This document shows positions 18,601 through 27,871 of a DNA stretch of 64,000 bases, one piece after another (position 1 is the first letter of the stretch; each line of letters opens with the position of its first letter). The stretch spans positions 36,041-100,040 of the forward strand of contig JANWYH010000007.1 of assembly GCA_025054715.1 (NCBI GenBank), read 5' to 3'. The position numbers and the translations under genes were made by a program. The stretch comes from Pyrinomonadaceae bacterium (lineage in GTDB: Bacteria; Acidobacteriota; Blastocatellia; Pyrinomonadales; Pyrinomonadaceae). Under the pieces are notes generated by a model. The model did not search any database. It was not told where the DNA came from and saw only the letters and a program-made list of their open reading frames with translations.

Positions 18601-19333
18601 TAACCTTTTTACTTCCTTTTGGGGTGGCAGCGGTGACCTACCGGTGAATGCTGACTACGATGGGGATGGACGAACTGATATTGCGGTTTTTAGACCTTCA
18701 GCTGGAATGTGGTTTATTTTGTTAAGCGGTAATAACATGTTTCTCGTTAGAAACTTTGGATTAGCAAGCGATAAACCGTTACCTGCGGATTATGACGGCG
18801 ATGGGCGAGCAGATATTGCAGTTTTTCGTGTTTCAGAAGGAGCTTGGTATATTTTAAGAAGTTCAGATGAAAAAGTAACTTCAATCAGGTTTGGTATAGC
18901 TTCTGACATTCCGATTCCGGCTGACTACGATGGTGATGGTCGCACGGATTTAGCCGTTTATCGTCCCTTTGCAGGCACTTGGTTTGTGCTTAATAGTTCA
19001 AACAACGAGATTCGTTCAGCGAGATTTGGCCTCGGTGAAGATAAACCTGTTGCTGGCGATTTTGATGGAGATAGGAAAGCGGATATGGCCGTTTTTAGAG
19101 CTTCCGAAGGAATGTGGTATCTGATGAGAAGTAAAAGGGGTTTTACTGCTGTTAGATTCGGTGTTGCGTCGGATAAGGTTTTGCAGGCTGATTTCGACGG
19201 TGACGGATTAAGTGACATTGCAGTTTTTCGTAATGGCTTATGGTTTTACTTAAGCAGCTCGGACAGTCGTTTAGTTAGCTTTAGCTTTGGATTGGAAGGT
19301 GACGTTCCACTTCCTGGCATTTTTGTTAACTAA
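15611..19333 (+). CDS. Large secreted FG-GAP/VCBS repeat protein with CarboxypepD_reg-like domain
   Basis: A 1240-residue exported protein with an N-terminal hydrophobic signal (about 2-17). Residues about 110-555 form a repeat-rich beta region with Asp/Asn turns. About 565-645 is a carboxypeptidase-regulatory-like Ig domain (YGFVLNAENGQPIESATI). About 650-760 is a CARDB-like domain (EPGETATISLKLRNAG). About 765-960 resembles a jelly-roll/MAM-type lectin domain. The C-terminus (966-1240) has six FG-GAP-type repeats with Ca2+-loop motifs such as DYDGDGRTDIAVFRPS, spaced about 47-50 residues apart. It is probably a surface or extracellular adhesin-like protein. Such proteins are common in Blastocatellia. 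The exact function is unknown. Confidence 0.85.
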   Translation: MLRSFLVLAAVFLLFKPLVERQAKSASFAELLPKFSVASNFAVSKPVRDFSPAQPDKGTSRKMGRAEEQARQIPNRMPFRKQVTGVTHDVPRLAEFSFEPMPQPSLVFDGISSNDNAAAYGFRIVPPDTNGDVGYNHYVQAVNSLVRIFDKQGNPLTPPFKLSMLFEPLGTPCSTRNDGDPIVLYDSLADRWFISQFCIFFPPFRQMVAVSKTGDPTGEYFIYEFVMPNVKMNDYPKFGIWTNAIYMTTDQFLGSDYAGTGVFAFDKRKLYEGRRDAGYIYFDLASPSTIRLGNLLPADLDGLKVPYTPNGIFVGYTATEYGDEFDAIRLFEFRPDFQNPANSTFSEMPESPLLVAPFDPTSPEGRADISQPLPGEMLDSQSDRLMYRVAYRNFGNYDALVFNQTVRTTPVSSIYRAGVRVYELRRNLSSQKPRFYVYEQATIGDDQSSRWMASAAQDHQGNLAFGYSYVSDEKKPSILYSGRLASEPVGAFRQEGTIVMGTGVQTGFGFRWGDYSQMSVDPIDDCSFWYTNEYYTLESQNESPFGWLTKIGKFRFSECNNAPRAGIYGFVLNAENGQPIESATIEANAYWRSSDASGSYGYLFVLPGSYSITASARGFESKTVTVSLSEGQISRQDFLLEPRALIEIEEVEFVSESCSQNGSAEPGETATISLKLRNAGQKATANLVVSLQPIGGVLSPSEPQSYGIIEPGSVSQPRSFTFTVSPNISCGSEVILSFNLQDGARSLGTISYIQTAGLRRIAFWEDFDRLRSGQIPSGWTSSSSGGQQRWQVSNRRSVSPPSSAFSSCSTQIGINELVTPPFRINSEQAELRFHNWYELESTFLRNRLYDGAVLEIKIGNGRWQDIETAGGVFIQGGYDGVIDSCCQNPLAGRRGWSGRSGINQTAEFVTTKVKLPAILAGQEVRLRWRVGTDLGTAREGQYIDDVIVYDEYVCGCQRSFSRAPFDFDGDGKTDASVFRPSDSDLDPDFFVLKSSDNNLFTSFWGGSGDLPVNADYDGDGRTDIAVFRPSAGMWFILLSGNNMFLVRNFGLASDKPLPADYDGDGRADIAVFRVSEGAWYILRSSDEKVTSIRFGIASDIPIPADYDGDGRTDLAVYRPFAGTWFVLNSSNNEIRSARFGLGEDKPVAGDFDGDRKADMAVFRASEGMWYLMRSKRGFTAVRFGVASDKVLQADFDGDGLSDIAVFRNGLWFYLSSSDSRLVSFSFGLEGDVPLPGIFVN
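18506..19330 (+). repeat. Six FG-GAP-type coding repeats
   Basis: The 3' part of the large secreted-protein gene contains six in-frame repeats of about 141-150 bp. Each starts with a codon run for D-[FY]-D-G-D-x-[KR]-x-D. The fifth unit reads DFDGDRKAD, losing the usual loop glycine. Nucleotide identity between units is moderate, so the repeats are old protein repeats rather than a recent expansion. Confidence 0.85.
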
Positions 19334-19383
19334 GCTGTTGCGGACGTTTGAAAAGTTTCTTTGTTGGAGTGATAAGCTGAATA

Positions 19384-20835
19384 TCAGATACTTTTTCTTT
19401 CTCTTGAGCCGGGTATTTGCATTTGTTCTCTATATTTTGCGACTGTCCGTCTTGAGATTTTTATTCCTTCTTTGCTGAGAATTTTACTGATTTGTTCGTC
19501 GGTCAAAGGTTTTTTAGGGTTTTCTTCGGAAACTATCTTCTTTATTTTTAGCTTTATAAGCTTTGTGGATATTTCTTCGCCGTCTTCGTTGAGCATGCCT
19601 TCGGTGAAGAACCTTCTCAATTCAATGATTCCTTGAGGAGTGTGGGCATATTTGCGGTTTACGACGCGGGATATTGTTGAAGGGTGCATGCCGATTTCTT
19701 CGGCTATTTCTTTCATCATCATTGGTTTAAGATACTCTATTCCTTTGTCGAGGAATTCTCTTTGTTTTTTAACGATACATTCCACGACTTTATAAACGGT
19801 TTGTCGGCGGTGTTCGATGTTTCTGAGCAATTCTATTGCTGAGCGGATTTTTTCCTTTATGAATTCTTTTGTTTCTTTTGGAGCATCGGATTTTTGTAGG
19901 ATTTGCTGATAGTATGGGTTTATACGAAGATGGAAACTGGCATCATCGGCAAAGTATATGACGTAGTCATCGTCGATTTTCTCTATGTAAATTTCTGGAG
20001 TTACGTAAATTGTTTGAGACTTTGAGTATTTTCTGCCGGGGAATGGATCGAGTTTTCTTATAATTTCTAGTTTTTCTTTAAGTGTTTCTATTGGGACGTT
20101 TATTTGTTTTGCAAGATTTGGTAAGCGATGTGGTTGAAGTTCTGAAAAGTGTTTTTCTATTAGTTCGATAATTAAAGGGTCTTCGTTTCCGTTTTGATTT
20201 AATTGGACTATCAAGCATTCTTGAACGGTTCTTGCACCACAGCCGATTGGGTCTAATTGCATTACTACTTCTCGGGCTTTTTCTACTTTTTCGATGGATG
20301 TTTTACAAATAGATGCTAATTCTTCGTCAGTGGCCAACAGACGACCATCTTCATCTAGGTTTCCTATAATTGCTATGGCTATTTGTTTTATTTCTTCAGG
20401 CAAGGTGAAGAAGTTTAGTTGCCATTCGAGATGGTCAGAAAGTTTTGGCGTGGCTGCAATAATTTGTTCGAATTGAGGAGTATCTTCTTTTATTTCTATT
20501 TCTTGGGTTCTGTAACCGGGGTCAAGGTAGTTTTGGAAGGCTGTCCCGAAATCTACTTCTTCAAACGGGTCACGGTCTTGTTGTAGTTCTCTACCTTCTA
20601 GGTTTTCTTGTGCTCTTAACTCTTCTTGTTCGATGTATCCGTTTGAATTTTGATTGAGTATTGAGTATTCTTCTTCGGCTTGAACTTCTTCTAAAACAGG
20701 GTTGTTGATTAGTTCTTGCTGTATCAGTTCTGACAATTCTAAGCTTGTCATTTGTAACATTTCGATTCGTTGGCGTAGTTGAGGTGTTAAGACCAGCTGT
20801 TGTTTCAGGCTTTGAGTTAGTTTCAATGTTGACAT
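19384..20835 (-). CDS. rpoN: RNA polymerase sigma-54 factor
   Basis: About 483 residues from ATG 20835; the frame is open to a TTG at 20859, but ATG gives the family-typical start MSTLKLTQSLKQQLVLTPQL with AGGA just upstream. Region I (Gln/Leu-rich) contacts enhancer-binding activators. The core-binding domain occupies the middle. The C-terminal RpoN box reads SRRTVAKYRE, which reads the -24 element, after the HTH segment MHPSTISRVVNRKYA. It directs polymerase to -24/-12 promoters. No sigma-54 activator is encoded in this window. It is divergent from moxR. Confidence 0.96.
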   Translation of the reverse strand: MSTLKLTQSLKQQLVLTPQLRQRIEMLQMTSLELSELIQQELINNPVLEEVQAEEEYSILNQNSNGYIEQEELRAQENLEGRELQQDRDPFEEVDFGTAFQNYLDPGYRTQEIEIKEDTPQFEQIIAATPKLSDHLEWQLNFFTLPEEIKQIAIAIIGNLDEDGRLLATDEELASICKTSIEKVEKAREVVMQLDPIGCGARTVQECLIVQLNQNGNEDPLIIELIEKHFSELQPHRLPNLAKQINVPIETLKEKLEIIRKLDPFPGRKYSKSQTIYVTPEIYIEKIDDDYVIYFADDASFHLRINPYYQQILQKSDAPKETKEFIKEKIRSAIELLRNIEHRRQTVYKVVECIVKKQREFLDKGIEYLKPMMMKEIAEEIGMHPSTISRVVNRKYAHTPQGIIELRRFFTEGMLNEDGEEISTKLIKLKIKKIVSEENPKKPLTDEQISKILSKEGIKISRRTVAKYREQMQIPGSRERKSI

Positions 20836-21004
20836 AGTCCTACTGCAGAAGGTGATCAATTTCTAACACGCTTCTCATTATAGCAGAAAAGATAAGAGTC
20901 TGTTACCAGTGAGCTTTAGAAAACAAGCTTGGGAAACGAGTTTAGGTAAGCTTTTGGGAAAATTTCAAGATTTTTTCGTGCAGAGGGTCAGATAATTTTG
21001 TAGA

Positions 21005-21991
21005 ATGAAAAAGGATTTAATGATGAAGGACTCAAGTGCAACAGCTATTTTCGAGCAGGCCAGCAAGCTTAAGAGGTTACAAAGAGAAGTTGAAAAGGTA
21101 ATCAGAGGCAAGCCAGAGACGATAAAATTTGCAATTGTAACGCTTCTTGCGCGAGGAAACCTTTTGATAGAGGATGTTCCTGGTATAGGTAAAACAACTC
21201 TATCAAATGCGCTTGCAAAGGCTTTGAATCTTTCTTTTCAAAGAATACAATTTACTTCTGATCTTTTACCTTCAGATATAACAGGTCTTTCTGTTTATAA
21301 CCAGAAAAGTGATAGGTTTGAATTTAAGCCTGGTCCAGTTTTTGCAAACATAGTTCTAGCTGACGAGATTAACCGTGCAACTCCTAAAACTCAATCTGCT
21401 CTTTTGGAGGCTATGGCTGAAGGACAAGTTACAGTTGATGGTGTCTCTCGTCGTTTGCCCGAGCCATTTATGGTCATTGCTACACAGAATCCGACTGAGC
21501 ATCATGGGACTTATCCACTTCCTGAATCTCAGCTAGATCGTTTTATGCTTCGGCTTCACATAGGCTATCCGAGCCGTAACGAAGAGCGGCAGATACTTCT
21601 TGATCGCCAAACTGCTAATCCTCTGGATTACGTCGAACCGGTGATGGAAAGAGAAGAAATTCTGTTTTTACAGAATCTCGTTATGAAGGTGCGCATGGAT
21701 GATGATCTGATTGAATACCTTTTACAGATAGTCGAACAGACCAGAAGAAGCGAATTCATAGAATTAGGGATAAGTCCTAGAGGCAGCCTTGCTTTGTTTC
21801 GCTCAGCTCAAGCCTTAGCCTTAGTAGAGGGTAGAGATTTTTGCATCGCAGACGATATAAAAAGACTCGTAATTCCTTGTTTTGCTCATAGACTGATATT
21901 AAGTGGGCGGTTTACCGGTGCGGTTCATAAAGCTTATGAAGCTGAAAGAATACTAGCAGAAATCATTTCCAAAGTTAAGGTTCCAGTCTAG
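21005..21991 (+). CDS. MoxR-family AAA+ ATPase
   Basis: 328 residues. Walker A is DVPGIGKTTL, Walker B is VLADEINRA, and LLEAMAEGQVTVDG and the sensor-like IATQNPTEHHGTYPLPE follow as in MoxR proteins. These chaperone-like ATPases usually work with the adjacent DUF58/vWA proteins, here encoded 2 bp downstream. ATG codons at 21005, 21020 and 21023 are all possible starts. AAGGA precedes 21020, while GATAAT lies 8 nt before 21005, which would fit a leaderless start. The role here is unknown. Confidence 0.92.
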   Translation: MKKDLMMKDSSATAIFEQASKLKRLQREVEKVIRGKPETIKFAIVTLLARGNLLIEDVPGIGKTTLSNALAKALNLSFQRIQFTSDLLPSDITGLSVYNQKSDRFEFKPGPVFANIVLADEINRATPKTQSALLEAMAEGQVTVDGVSRRLPEPFMVIATQNPTEHHGTYPLPESQLDRFMLRLHIGYPSRNEERQILLDRQTANPLDYVEPVMEREEILFLQNLVMKVRMDDDLIEYLLQIVEQTRRSEFIELGISPRGSLALFRSAQALALVEGRDFCIADDIKRLVIPCFAHRLILSGRFTGAVHKAYEAERILAEIISKVKVPV

Positions 21992-21993
21992 AA

Positions 21994-23502
21994 ATGAGTA
22001 GATTAAAGGAACTTTTGGAGCTTGTAGATTCTCAAAGCTTGAGAAACATACTGCTTGGTGTTCTAGCAATAATCTGCGGTTTGATGCTTGCTATTTTAAC
22101 AGTTTGGGCTAATAGATCGGGGAATTTGAGGCTAGCAAGCATTTTTGCGTTTATTTCACTTTTATTTGTGATTTTGATTTTGGTTTTCGTAGTTCCGCCT
22201 TTAGCGAGAAATGCAAGTATGGAAGCTTCACAGCTTGATTTGCCTTTTGAGCTTACTGTTGTAGGAGCTTTTTTCCTTGGCATTCTTGCTGTGGTTTGCT
22301 TTGCAGCTTGGAATACAGGAAATAACCTGCTTTTTGTGGTTTTGTCGGTTCTGATTTCAACTTTTGTGATTAGTTTTTTTGTAGGAAGCATGTGCCTAAA
22401 AAAAATAGATGTAAAGATGAAGTTTCCTGAAACGTTTTTTGCTGGACAGGAGACTCCGATAAAAGTTACGCTTTCAAATAGAAAGAAATTTTTCCCTGTG
22501 TTTTCAGTAGTTTCCGAGGTTCGGGGATTTGAAAAAGAAAAATCTCTGATCGCAGAGGATTTGGAGAAGGTCTTACCCTTCAAATGGATTAAAAAGTTTT
22601 TTAGACCAGCTATTGTAAGGCATAAATTAGGGTACTTTGTTTATGTTCCGCGAATGAGTTCTGTAACACTTGAAGTAAGACATACATTTCATCGCAGAGG
22701 AAAGTTTATAATTAAAGACTTTGAGCTTTCTACTGGCTTTCCATTTGGTTTTTTTCGTCATCGCAGAAGATTGCTTGCTGAGGAGGTTCAGATAACAATT
22801 CTTCCACGAGTGGAAGCAGTAACACTAGGTTATTTAAATTCAGTGGTCAAATCTGGTAATTTAACAAAATATCAGAAGGGAAGTGGTGTTGATTTGCTTT
22901 CTCTCAGAGATTATCAACCTCAAGATGACATAAGGCATATTGATTGGAAAGCAACGGCAAAGTCGAAGCGGTTAACAGTTCGGGATTTTGCCGCGGAAGA
23001 TAGAAAGCAGATTCAGATAATCTTTGATAATCGCATTCCCGTTTCTTTTGAAGAAAAAAGAGCTTATATTCGGTATTTAAGACTGAAAGAAAGGGAACCT
23101 CTGTCTTTTGAAACGCCTTTTTTTAAGCCGAAATTTTCAAATAGAAAGTATAAGAATTTCTCAGAAGTAGCTTATAGGTTTGAAAAGGGAGTTTCTAGAG
23201 CAGCTTCATTGATTTTTTATCTGGACAAAGAGCAAACGGAAACAAGGCTAATAACGAGCGAATATGCGAGCAATTTTAGCATGGGAAAGACGCATATTTA
23301 CGAGCTTCTGAAGAAGCTAGCGCTTATTGAGCCTATTTTGATAAACTCCAATCAAGACTTGTATTATTCGGACTTGATCTTGAAAGAAATCAGTCAAGAC
23401 GTAATGACAATTTACTTGTGTTTTGTTGAGGAGGAAAAGCTACCAAAAGAAATCAAGCTAGGCGCTTTTCAAATAATTACTTTTTTGAGAGAAAATCTGT
23501 GA
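21994..23502 (+). CDS. DUF58 (vWA-like) membrane protein
   Basis: 502 residues with three to four membrane helices in the first ~145 residues. The DUF58 signature follows: LLSLRDYQPQDDIRHIDWKA, then KSKRLTVRDFAAED. DUF58 proteins pair with MoxR ATPases, as here (2 bp apart), in cell-envelope or metal-centre maturation roles that remain poorly known. Its 3' end overlaps the convergent DUF2520 gene by 26 bp. The partner is inferred from linkage, not sequence. Confidence 0.88.
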   Translation: MSRLKELLELVDSQSLRNILLGVLAIICGLMLAILTVWANRSGNLRLASIFAFISLLFVILILVFVVPPLARNASMEASQLDLPFELTVVGAFFLGILAVVCFAAWNTGNNLLFVVLSVLISTFVISFFVGSMCLKKIDVKMKFPETFFAGQETPIKVTLSNRKKFFPVFSVVSEVRGFEKEKSLIAEDLEKVLPFKWIKKFFRPAIVRHKLGYFVYVPRMSSVTLEVRHTFHRRGKFIIKDFELSTGFPFGFFRHRRRLLAEEVQITILPRVEAVTLGYLNSVVKSGNLTKYQKGSGVDLLSLRDYQPQDDIRHIDWKATAKSKRLTVRDFAAEDRKQIQIIFDNRIPVSFEEKRAYIRYLRLKEREPLSFETPFFKPKFSNRKYKNFSEVAYRFEKGVSRAASLIFYLDKEQTETRLITSEYASNFSMGKTHIYELLKKLALIEPILINSNQDLYYSDLILKEISQDVMTIYLCFVEEEKLPKEIKLGAFQIITFLRENL

Positions 23503-24358
23503 TTTCAGCTTTCATCTTTTCTATTTGTTCTTTTAGGTCTGGATTTACCTTTTGACTTAGCTCGAGCGAGATTAGACCAAGTTTTGAATATATTTCAAGC
23601 ACATCATCTAGCTTTTTCTGCTTTATTGCTCTTAGGTGTTGCTTCATCGTTTCCACATCTGCTCTGGCAAATGTGCCTGTTAGAGCCTTTTCAGGGGGTT
23701 GAGTTTCCAGGTTTTTGATTACGCTTTTTGCGAGCGGTAGGAAGATTTTCTGTGCTTCGGGTTCGCTAATTCCGCATTTCGATAGTAACTTTACAGCCAC
23801 CTGAAAAAGCGCAACTAGATGACCGGCTGTTATTACGGCTGCTGCATGATACAATGGCTTATCTTCGGTTCTTACGAAAAAGAATTGTCCTTCAAGATCG
23901 AACACAATCCGTTTGCCTAGTTCTACAGCTTTTTCATCACCTTCGAGGCAAAAGAAAGCGTTTTTTAAGTTTTCTGAGCCTGTAAATGGGTTGCTTACAG
24001 AGATCAGAGGATGTAAAGAAGCTTTGTAACAGCCCTTCAGAACAGATAAAACCTGTGAGGATAATGAGCCGCTTGTATGAAAAACGATTTTGCCCGGGCT
24101 AATTTTTTGAGACAAAGCTACGGCAACCTCTGTTATACGGTCATCTTGAGTTGTTATGAATACGACGTCTGAAGAATTTACTTTTTCCAGCTTTGAGTAT
24201 GAAAGGATTTCAGGTTTATTATTAAGTTTTTCTGCGATAATTTCTGCATTTTTGAGATTTTTTGATATGAGCTGTTCTATCGTGTAACCTTTTTTTGAAA
24301 GGGCTAGAGCTAATGCCCCGCCCATTCTTCCTATACCAATGATTGAGATTTTCTTCAT
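23477..24358 (-). CDS. Rossmann-fold DUF2520 protein (ProC/6PGDH-like oxidoreductase)
   Basis: 293 residues. The N-terminal Rossmann dinucleotide-binding segment is KKISIIGIGRMGGALALALS, followed by a C-terminal helical DUF2520 domain (AAAVITAGHLVALFQVA). The family resembles pyrroline-5-carboxylate reductase and 6-phosphogluconate dehydrogenase-like reductases but has no assigned substrate. It overlaps the upstream OmpA-family gene by 4 bp, and its end overlaps DUF58 by 26 bp in convergent orientation. Confidence 0.85.
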   Translation of the reverse strand: MKKISIIGIGRMGGALALALSKKGYTIEQLISKNLKNAEIIAEKLNNKPEILSYSKLEKVNSSDVVFITTQDDRITEVAVALSQKISPGKIVFHTSGSLSSQVLSVLKGCYKASLHPLISVSNPFTGSENLKNAFFCLEGDEKAVELGKRIVFDLEGQFFFVRTEDKPLYHAAAVITAGHLVALFQVAVKLLSKCGISEPEAQKIFLPLAKSVIKNLETQPPEKALTGTFARADVETMKQHLRAIKQKKLDDVLEIYSKLGLISLELSQKVNPDLKEQIEKMKAEITDFLSKK

Positions 24359-25452
24359 TGATTGCGGATAATGGCTGTATATTCTATTCTACGATTTTGG
24401 AATCTTCCATCTTCTGTATCGTTTGAGGCTTTCGGTTTGGTTTCGCCATAGCCTCTTGTTTCAAGCATATCGGGATTTACCCCGAAGCTTACAAGAGCAT
24501 CTCGGACAGCTTTAGCTCGATTTTCTGATAGTTTCAAGTTTGAAAGATCATTGCCGACATTGTCCGTGTGACCGCCAACTTCGATTTTTACGTTTGGAGG
24601 AAGCTTTTTAATATACCCAGCAGCTTTTTCAAGGAATTTCATGTCTTGAGGTTTGATGTCATACTTTCCGCTATCAAAATTTACGATGTATAGATTCATG
24701 GCCCTTAACAATTCTTCTATTGAGAACTTGTCTCCGAGACGGTCCAGAGCTTCGTTTGCGCATCTTGCTGCTTTTTCGAATTCGCCTTTTCTTATGTTTG
24801 CGCATTCATCGTCTTTTGGTTGATTTTGTATAGCTGCTCTAAACTTGAGAGTTGCTTTTATTTGCTCGCCGTCATTACCTCTTATAATCTCTGTGTCATA
24901 TAAGTAATTTGGGTTTTTGACCTCTACTCTATATTCACCTGCTTTAAGACCGAGCAGTCTTATTGAGCCGTCAGAAGATGAGATGCCCCATCGGATGCCG
25001 TTAACGAATACGTCGCTATTTGGGTGAGCACCTACAAGTATAATGTCAAAGCCATATTTTTTTGAAAAAAGTAGATAAGAAACTATCAGCACTCCAGAAA
25101 GAAGAAGGAAAATGGCTACTATCATCGCATAAAGGATTGAATTCGATACTTTGCTTTCTTTTGTTTCTTCCTTCGTAGAAGGAAGAGTGGCGGATTTTTG
25201 AACTTTTGTTGGTGATGTCTTTCTGGGTGTTTCCTCACGGTAGTTGGGTAGGACGTATGCTTTGGTTTTATCTATTTCATCAGAGAAGTCTTTTTCGAAG
25301 TCGGTTCTGACTTGTGGTTGATTAACGTAATAGCTGGTCTTTTCCCATTCACTTTCGTAGCTTGATCTTCTATTTTCGAGCTCTGATCGATCGATAAAGG
25401 GAGTTGTTTTTGATATGTCGTCAAAGTCGTCGGGTTTTCTTGGGCTACTCAT
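24355..25452 (-). CDS. OmpA-family membrane-anchored protein
   Basis: 365 residues. A long charged cytoplasmic N-terminus (about 1-105) is followed by one hydrophobic helix (about 110-130), a PEGA-like beta domain (about 137-200; GAHPNSDVFVNGIRWG) and a C-terminal OmpA peptidoglycan-binding domain (about 255-365; VEVGGHTDNVGND, then LSENRAKAV). The topology suggests an inner-membrane anchor with a periplasmic OmpA domain gripping peptidoglycan. AAGGAG lies 8 nt before ATG 25452. Upstream is a 135-bp gap divergent with the mannose cluster. Confidence 0.88.
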   Translation of the reverse strand: MSSPRKPDDFDDISKTTPFIDRSELENRRSSYESEWEKTSYYVNQPQVRTDFEKDFSDEIDKTKAYVLPNYREETPRKTSPTKVQKSATLPSTKEETKESKVSNSILYAMIVAIFLLLSGVLIVSYLLFSKKYGFDIILVGAHPNSDVFVNGIRWGISSSDGSIRLLGLKAGEYRVEVKNPNYLYDTEIIRGNDGEQIKATLKFRAAIQNQPKDDECANIRKGEFEKAARCANEALDRLGDKFSIEELLRAMNLYIVNFDSGKYDIKPQDMKFLEKAAGYIKKLPPNVKIEVGGHTDNVGNDLSNLKLSENRAKAVRDALVSFGVNPDMLETRGYGETKPKASNDTEDGRFQNRRIEYTAIIRNQ

Positions 25453-25587
25453 TTTATTTTCTCCTTATCGCTTTCAGAGTAAACCAAATCGGGTAAGAAA
25501 GCAAGGTTTATAGCAAGTAGTAAACAGTTTTCAGCTTACTTTGTTCGGATTAAGACTTCTTGAGGGATAATTGTTAAAATCAGATCT

Positions 25588-27846
25588 ATGAGTGAACAAA
25601 AGAAGGCTTGTCTTGTTGCTACGTATCCGCCGCGGGCGTGCGGTATTGCTACTTTTACAGCAGATTTAAGAAGTGCTTTGAAGGAGAATGGTCGAGAAGC
25701 AGTTGTGATAGCTATTACAAATGATGTTGATAGTTTCGATTATTCGCAGGAAGTTGTGTTTGAAATTAAGCAGAACAAAATAGATGACTATAGGTTAGCA
25801 GCTGAATACATAAATTTCTCGGGCGTAGATGTGGTTTGCTTGCAGCATGAATTCGGAATATTTGGTGGAAACTATGGGCGGTATGTGACTGAGTTGCTTC
25901 TGAACTTGCAAAAACCAGTAGTAACTACTCTGCATACGGTTTTAAGTGAGCCGACTCAAGGTTTGAAGGAAACTCTATTGCGTGTGGCAGATGTCTCGGA
26001 ACACCTTGTTGTTCTAAGTCAGAAAGCTGTGAGTATTTTGAAGGAAGTTTATGGAATATCGGAAAACAAGATAAGCATGATACATCATGGAGTGCCTGAT
26101 ACAGCTTTTGTTGATCCTAACTTTTACAAGGATAAATTCAAGGTTGAGGGAAGATTCGTTATTCTGACTTTTGGTTTGATAAGCCGCAACAAAGGTATAG
26201 AGTTTATGTTGGAGGCTTTACCACCGGTTGTAAAGCGACATCCTGAAGTTGTTTACATTGTTTTGGGAGCGACGCATCCTGAAGTTAAAAGGCGAGAAGG
26301 TGAGGAATATAGGATTTGGTTGAAAAGAAAGGTTAGGGAGTTGGGTCTTGAATCTAACGTTATATTCTACGATAGATACGTTGATTTTGACGAGCTTTGT
26401 GAATTCATAGGAGCTTGTGATATTTATGTAACGCCCTATCAATCAAGAGAACAGATCGTAAGCGGAACACTTGCTTACGCCGTGGGAATGGGAAAAGCCG
26501 TAGTTTCAACACCTTATTTTTATGCTGAAGAGATACTTTCAGATGGTAGAGGTCGTTTAGTTGACTTTGGCGATGTTAAGGGCTTATCTGATACTTTAAT
26601 TACCTTGATTGAGAATCATGCACTTAGGCATCGGATTAGAAAGCGTGCCTATGAATTTGGAAGGCAGATGGTATGGTGCAATGTCGGAAAAGCATATGCA
26701 GAACTTTTTAATCGTATAACCGCAGGAAAGCAGAAAAAAGTAAGCCTATACCAAACTAGAGGTAAGACCGTTTTTGTTGGTGAAACACCTGAGGCGAAGC
26801 TTGACCATATGATTCACTTAACTGATGATACTGGTATTTTTCAACATGCTACCTATGGAGTACCTGATAGAAGATTTGGATACACGACCGATGATGCTGC
26901 TAGAGGTCTGGTAGTAGCTTTGAGTTATTATCAGCAGTTTAGGGATGAAAGGGCTATAGACCTCGCTAGATGTTATTTGAGCTTTGTTCAATATGCACAG
27001 ATGCCCGATGGTAGATTTCACAATTTTATGGACTACTCGAGGCGGTTTATTGATGATTGTGGAAGTGAGGACACTATTGGACGTGTACTTTGGGGCTTAG
27101 GTTCTGTAGTGGCATTTTCGCCCGACGAGAAGATGCAAGTTCTGGCGAAAGATATTTTTGAGCGAACGATTGAAAAGCTAGACCTAAATTATCCGCGAGC
27201 CATGGCTTATGCTATGTGTGGCTTTTACAATTTTCTTCAAAAGTATGAAGGAGCCATAGCAGTTAGACGTTTGGTAAGTGAAATAGCTGATGTACTTGCA
27301 GAGATCTACCAGAAAAGCTATTCGGATGATTGGAGGTGGTTTGGAGAAGAAATTACATATGCTAATGCTAAACTTCCACAAGCAATGCTTCTAGCTTATC
27401 AGGTAACTGAGGAGGAAAGGTTCAAACATATAGGTTTAAGTTCGTTGAATTTTTTGATAGAGCAGACTTATCGGAATGGCTACTTCGATTTTGTGGGAAA
27501 TCAAGGTTGGTATAGGCGTAATGGTCAGAGAGCAATTTTTGGGCAACAACCAATCGAAGCGGGTTATACTGTAGAAGTTTGTTCGCTTGCTTATGAAATC
27601 ACAGGTGAGAATTCGTATTTAGAGATGGCTAGAGCAGCTGTAGAATGGTTTTTAGGTAGGAATCGGTTAGGTGCTAGGCTTTATGATTTTCGCACTGGCG
27701 CTTGTGCTGATGGGCTTGATGCTCACGGTGTCAGCATGAATCAAGGAGCAGAATCAGTGATTTGTTGTCTTTTGGGTTTGCTCGTTGCTTCTAAACAAAA
27801 AGAGCGACGGAGTGAAGAGTTTGAGGCCGTTTATACAACACTTTGA
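25588..27846 (+). CDS. GT4-type glycosyltransferase fused to a helical (alpha/alpha)-like domain
   Basis: 752 residues with two parts. Residues about 1-385 are a GT-B glycosyltransferase of family 4 type, with CLVATYPPRACGIATFTADL, then VVTTLHTV and the sugar-nucleotide motif EQIVSGTLAYAVGMGKAV. About 395-752 is helical with MIHLTDDTGIFQHATYG and later repeating helical pairs, resembling six-hairpin-glycosidase toroids. It heads the mannose cluster. TAAAAT ends 7 nt before ATG 25588, suggesting a leaderless start. The donor is probably GDP-mannose, inferred from ManC/ManB in the cluster. Confidence 0.8.
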   Translation: MSEQKKACLVATYPPRACGIATFTADLRSALKENGREAVVIAITNDVDSFDYSQEVVFEIKQNKIDDYRLAAEYINFSGVDVVCLQHEFGIFGGNYGRYVTELLLNLQKPVVTTLHTVLSEPTQGLKETLLRVADVSEHLVVLSQKAVSILKEVYGISENKISMIHHGVPDTAFVDPNFYKDKFKVEGRFVILTFGLISRNKGIEFMLEALPPVVKRHPEVVYIVLGATHPEVKRREGEEYRIWLKRKVRELGLESNVIFYDRYVDFDELCEFIGACDIYVTPYQSREQIVSGTLAYAVGMGKAVVSTPYFYAEEILSDGRGRLVDFGDVKGLSDTLITLIENHALRHRIRKRAYEFGRQMVWCNVGKAYAELFNRITAGKQKKVSLYQTRGKTVFVGETPEAKLDHMIHLTDDTGIFQHATYGVPDRRFGYTTDDAARGLVVALSYYQQFRDERAIDLARCYLSFVQYAQMPDGRFHNFMDYSRRFIDDCGSEDTIGRVLWGLGSVVAFSPDEKMQVLAKDIFERTIEKLDLNYPRAMAYAMCGFYNFLQKYEGAIAVRRLVSEIADVLAEIYQKSYSDDWRWFGEEITYANAKLPQAMLLAYQVTEEERFKHIGLSSLNFLIEQTYRNGYFDFVGNQGWYRRNGQRAIFGQQPIEAGYTVEVCSLAYEITGENSYLEMARAAVEWFLGRNRLGARLYDFRTGACADGLDAHGVSMNQGAESVICCLLGLLVASKQKERRSEEFEAVYTTL

Positions 27847-27871
27847 GAATTGGTAAAATCTGAAGCTTGGT

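Noticed and set aside
18506..19330. Regular repeats considered as a CRISPR or DNA repeat array
   Set aside because: The repeats are in frame and encode FG-GAP-type protein motifs with only moderate DNA identity.
22032..22583. 183-residue minus-strand frame within the DUF58 gene
   Set aside because: It is fully inside a well-supported gene and its sequence is a Lys/Ser/Thr-rich antisense shadow of the membrane helices.
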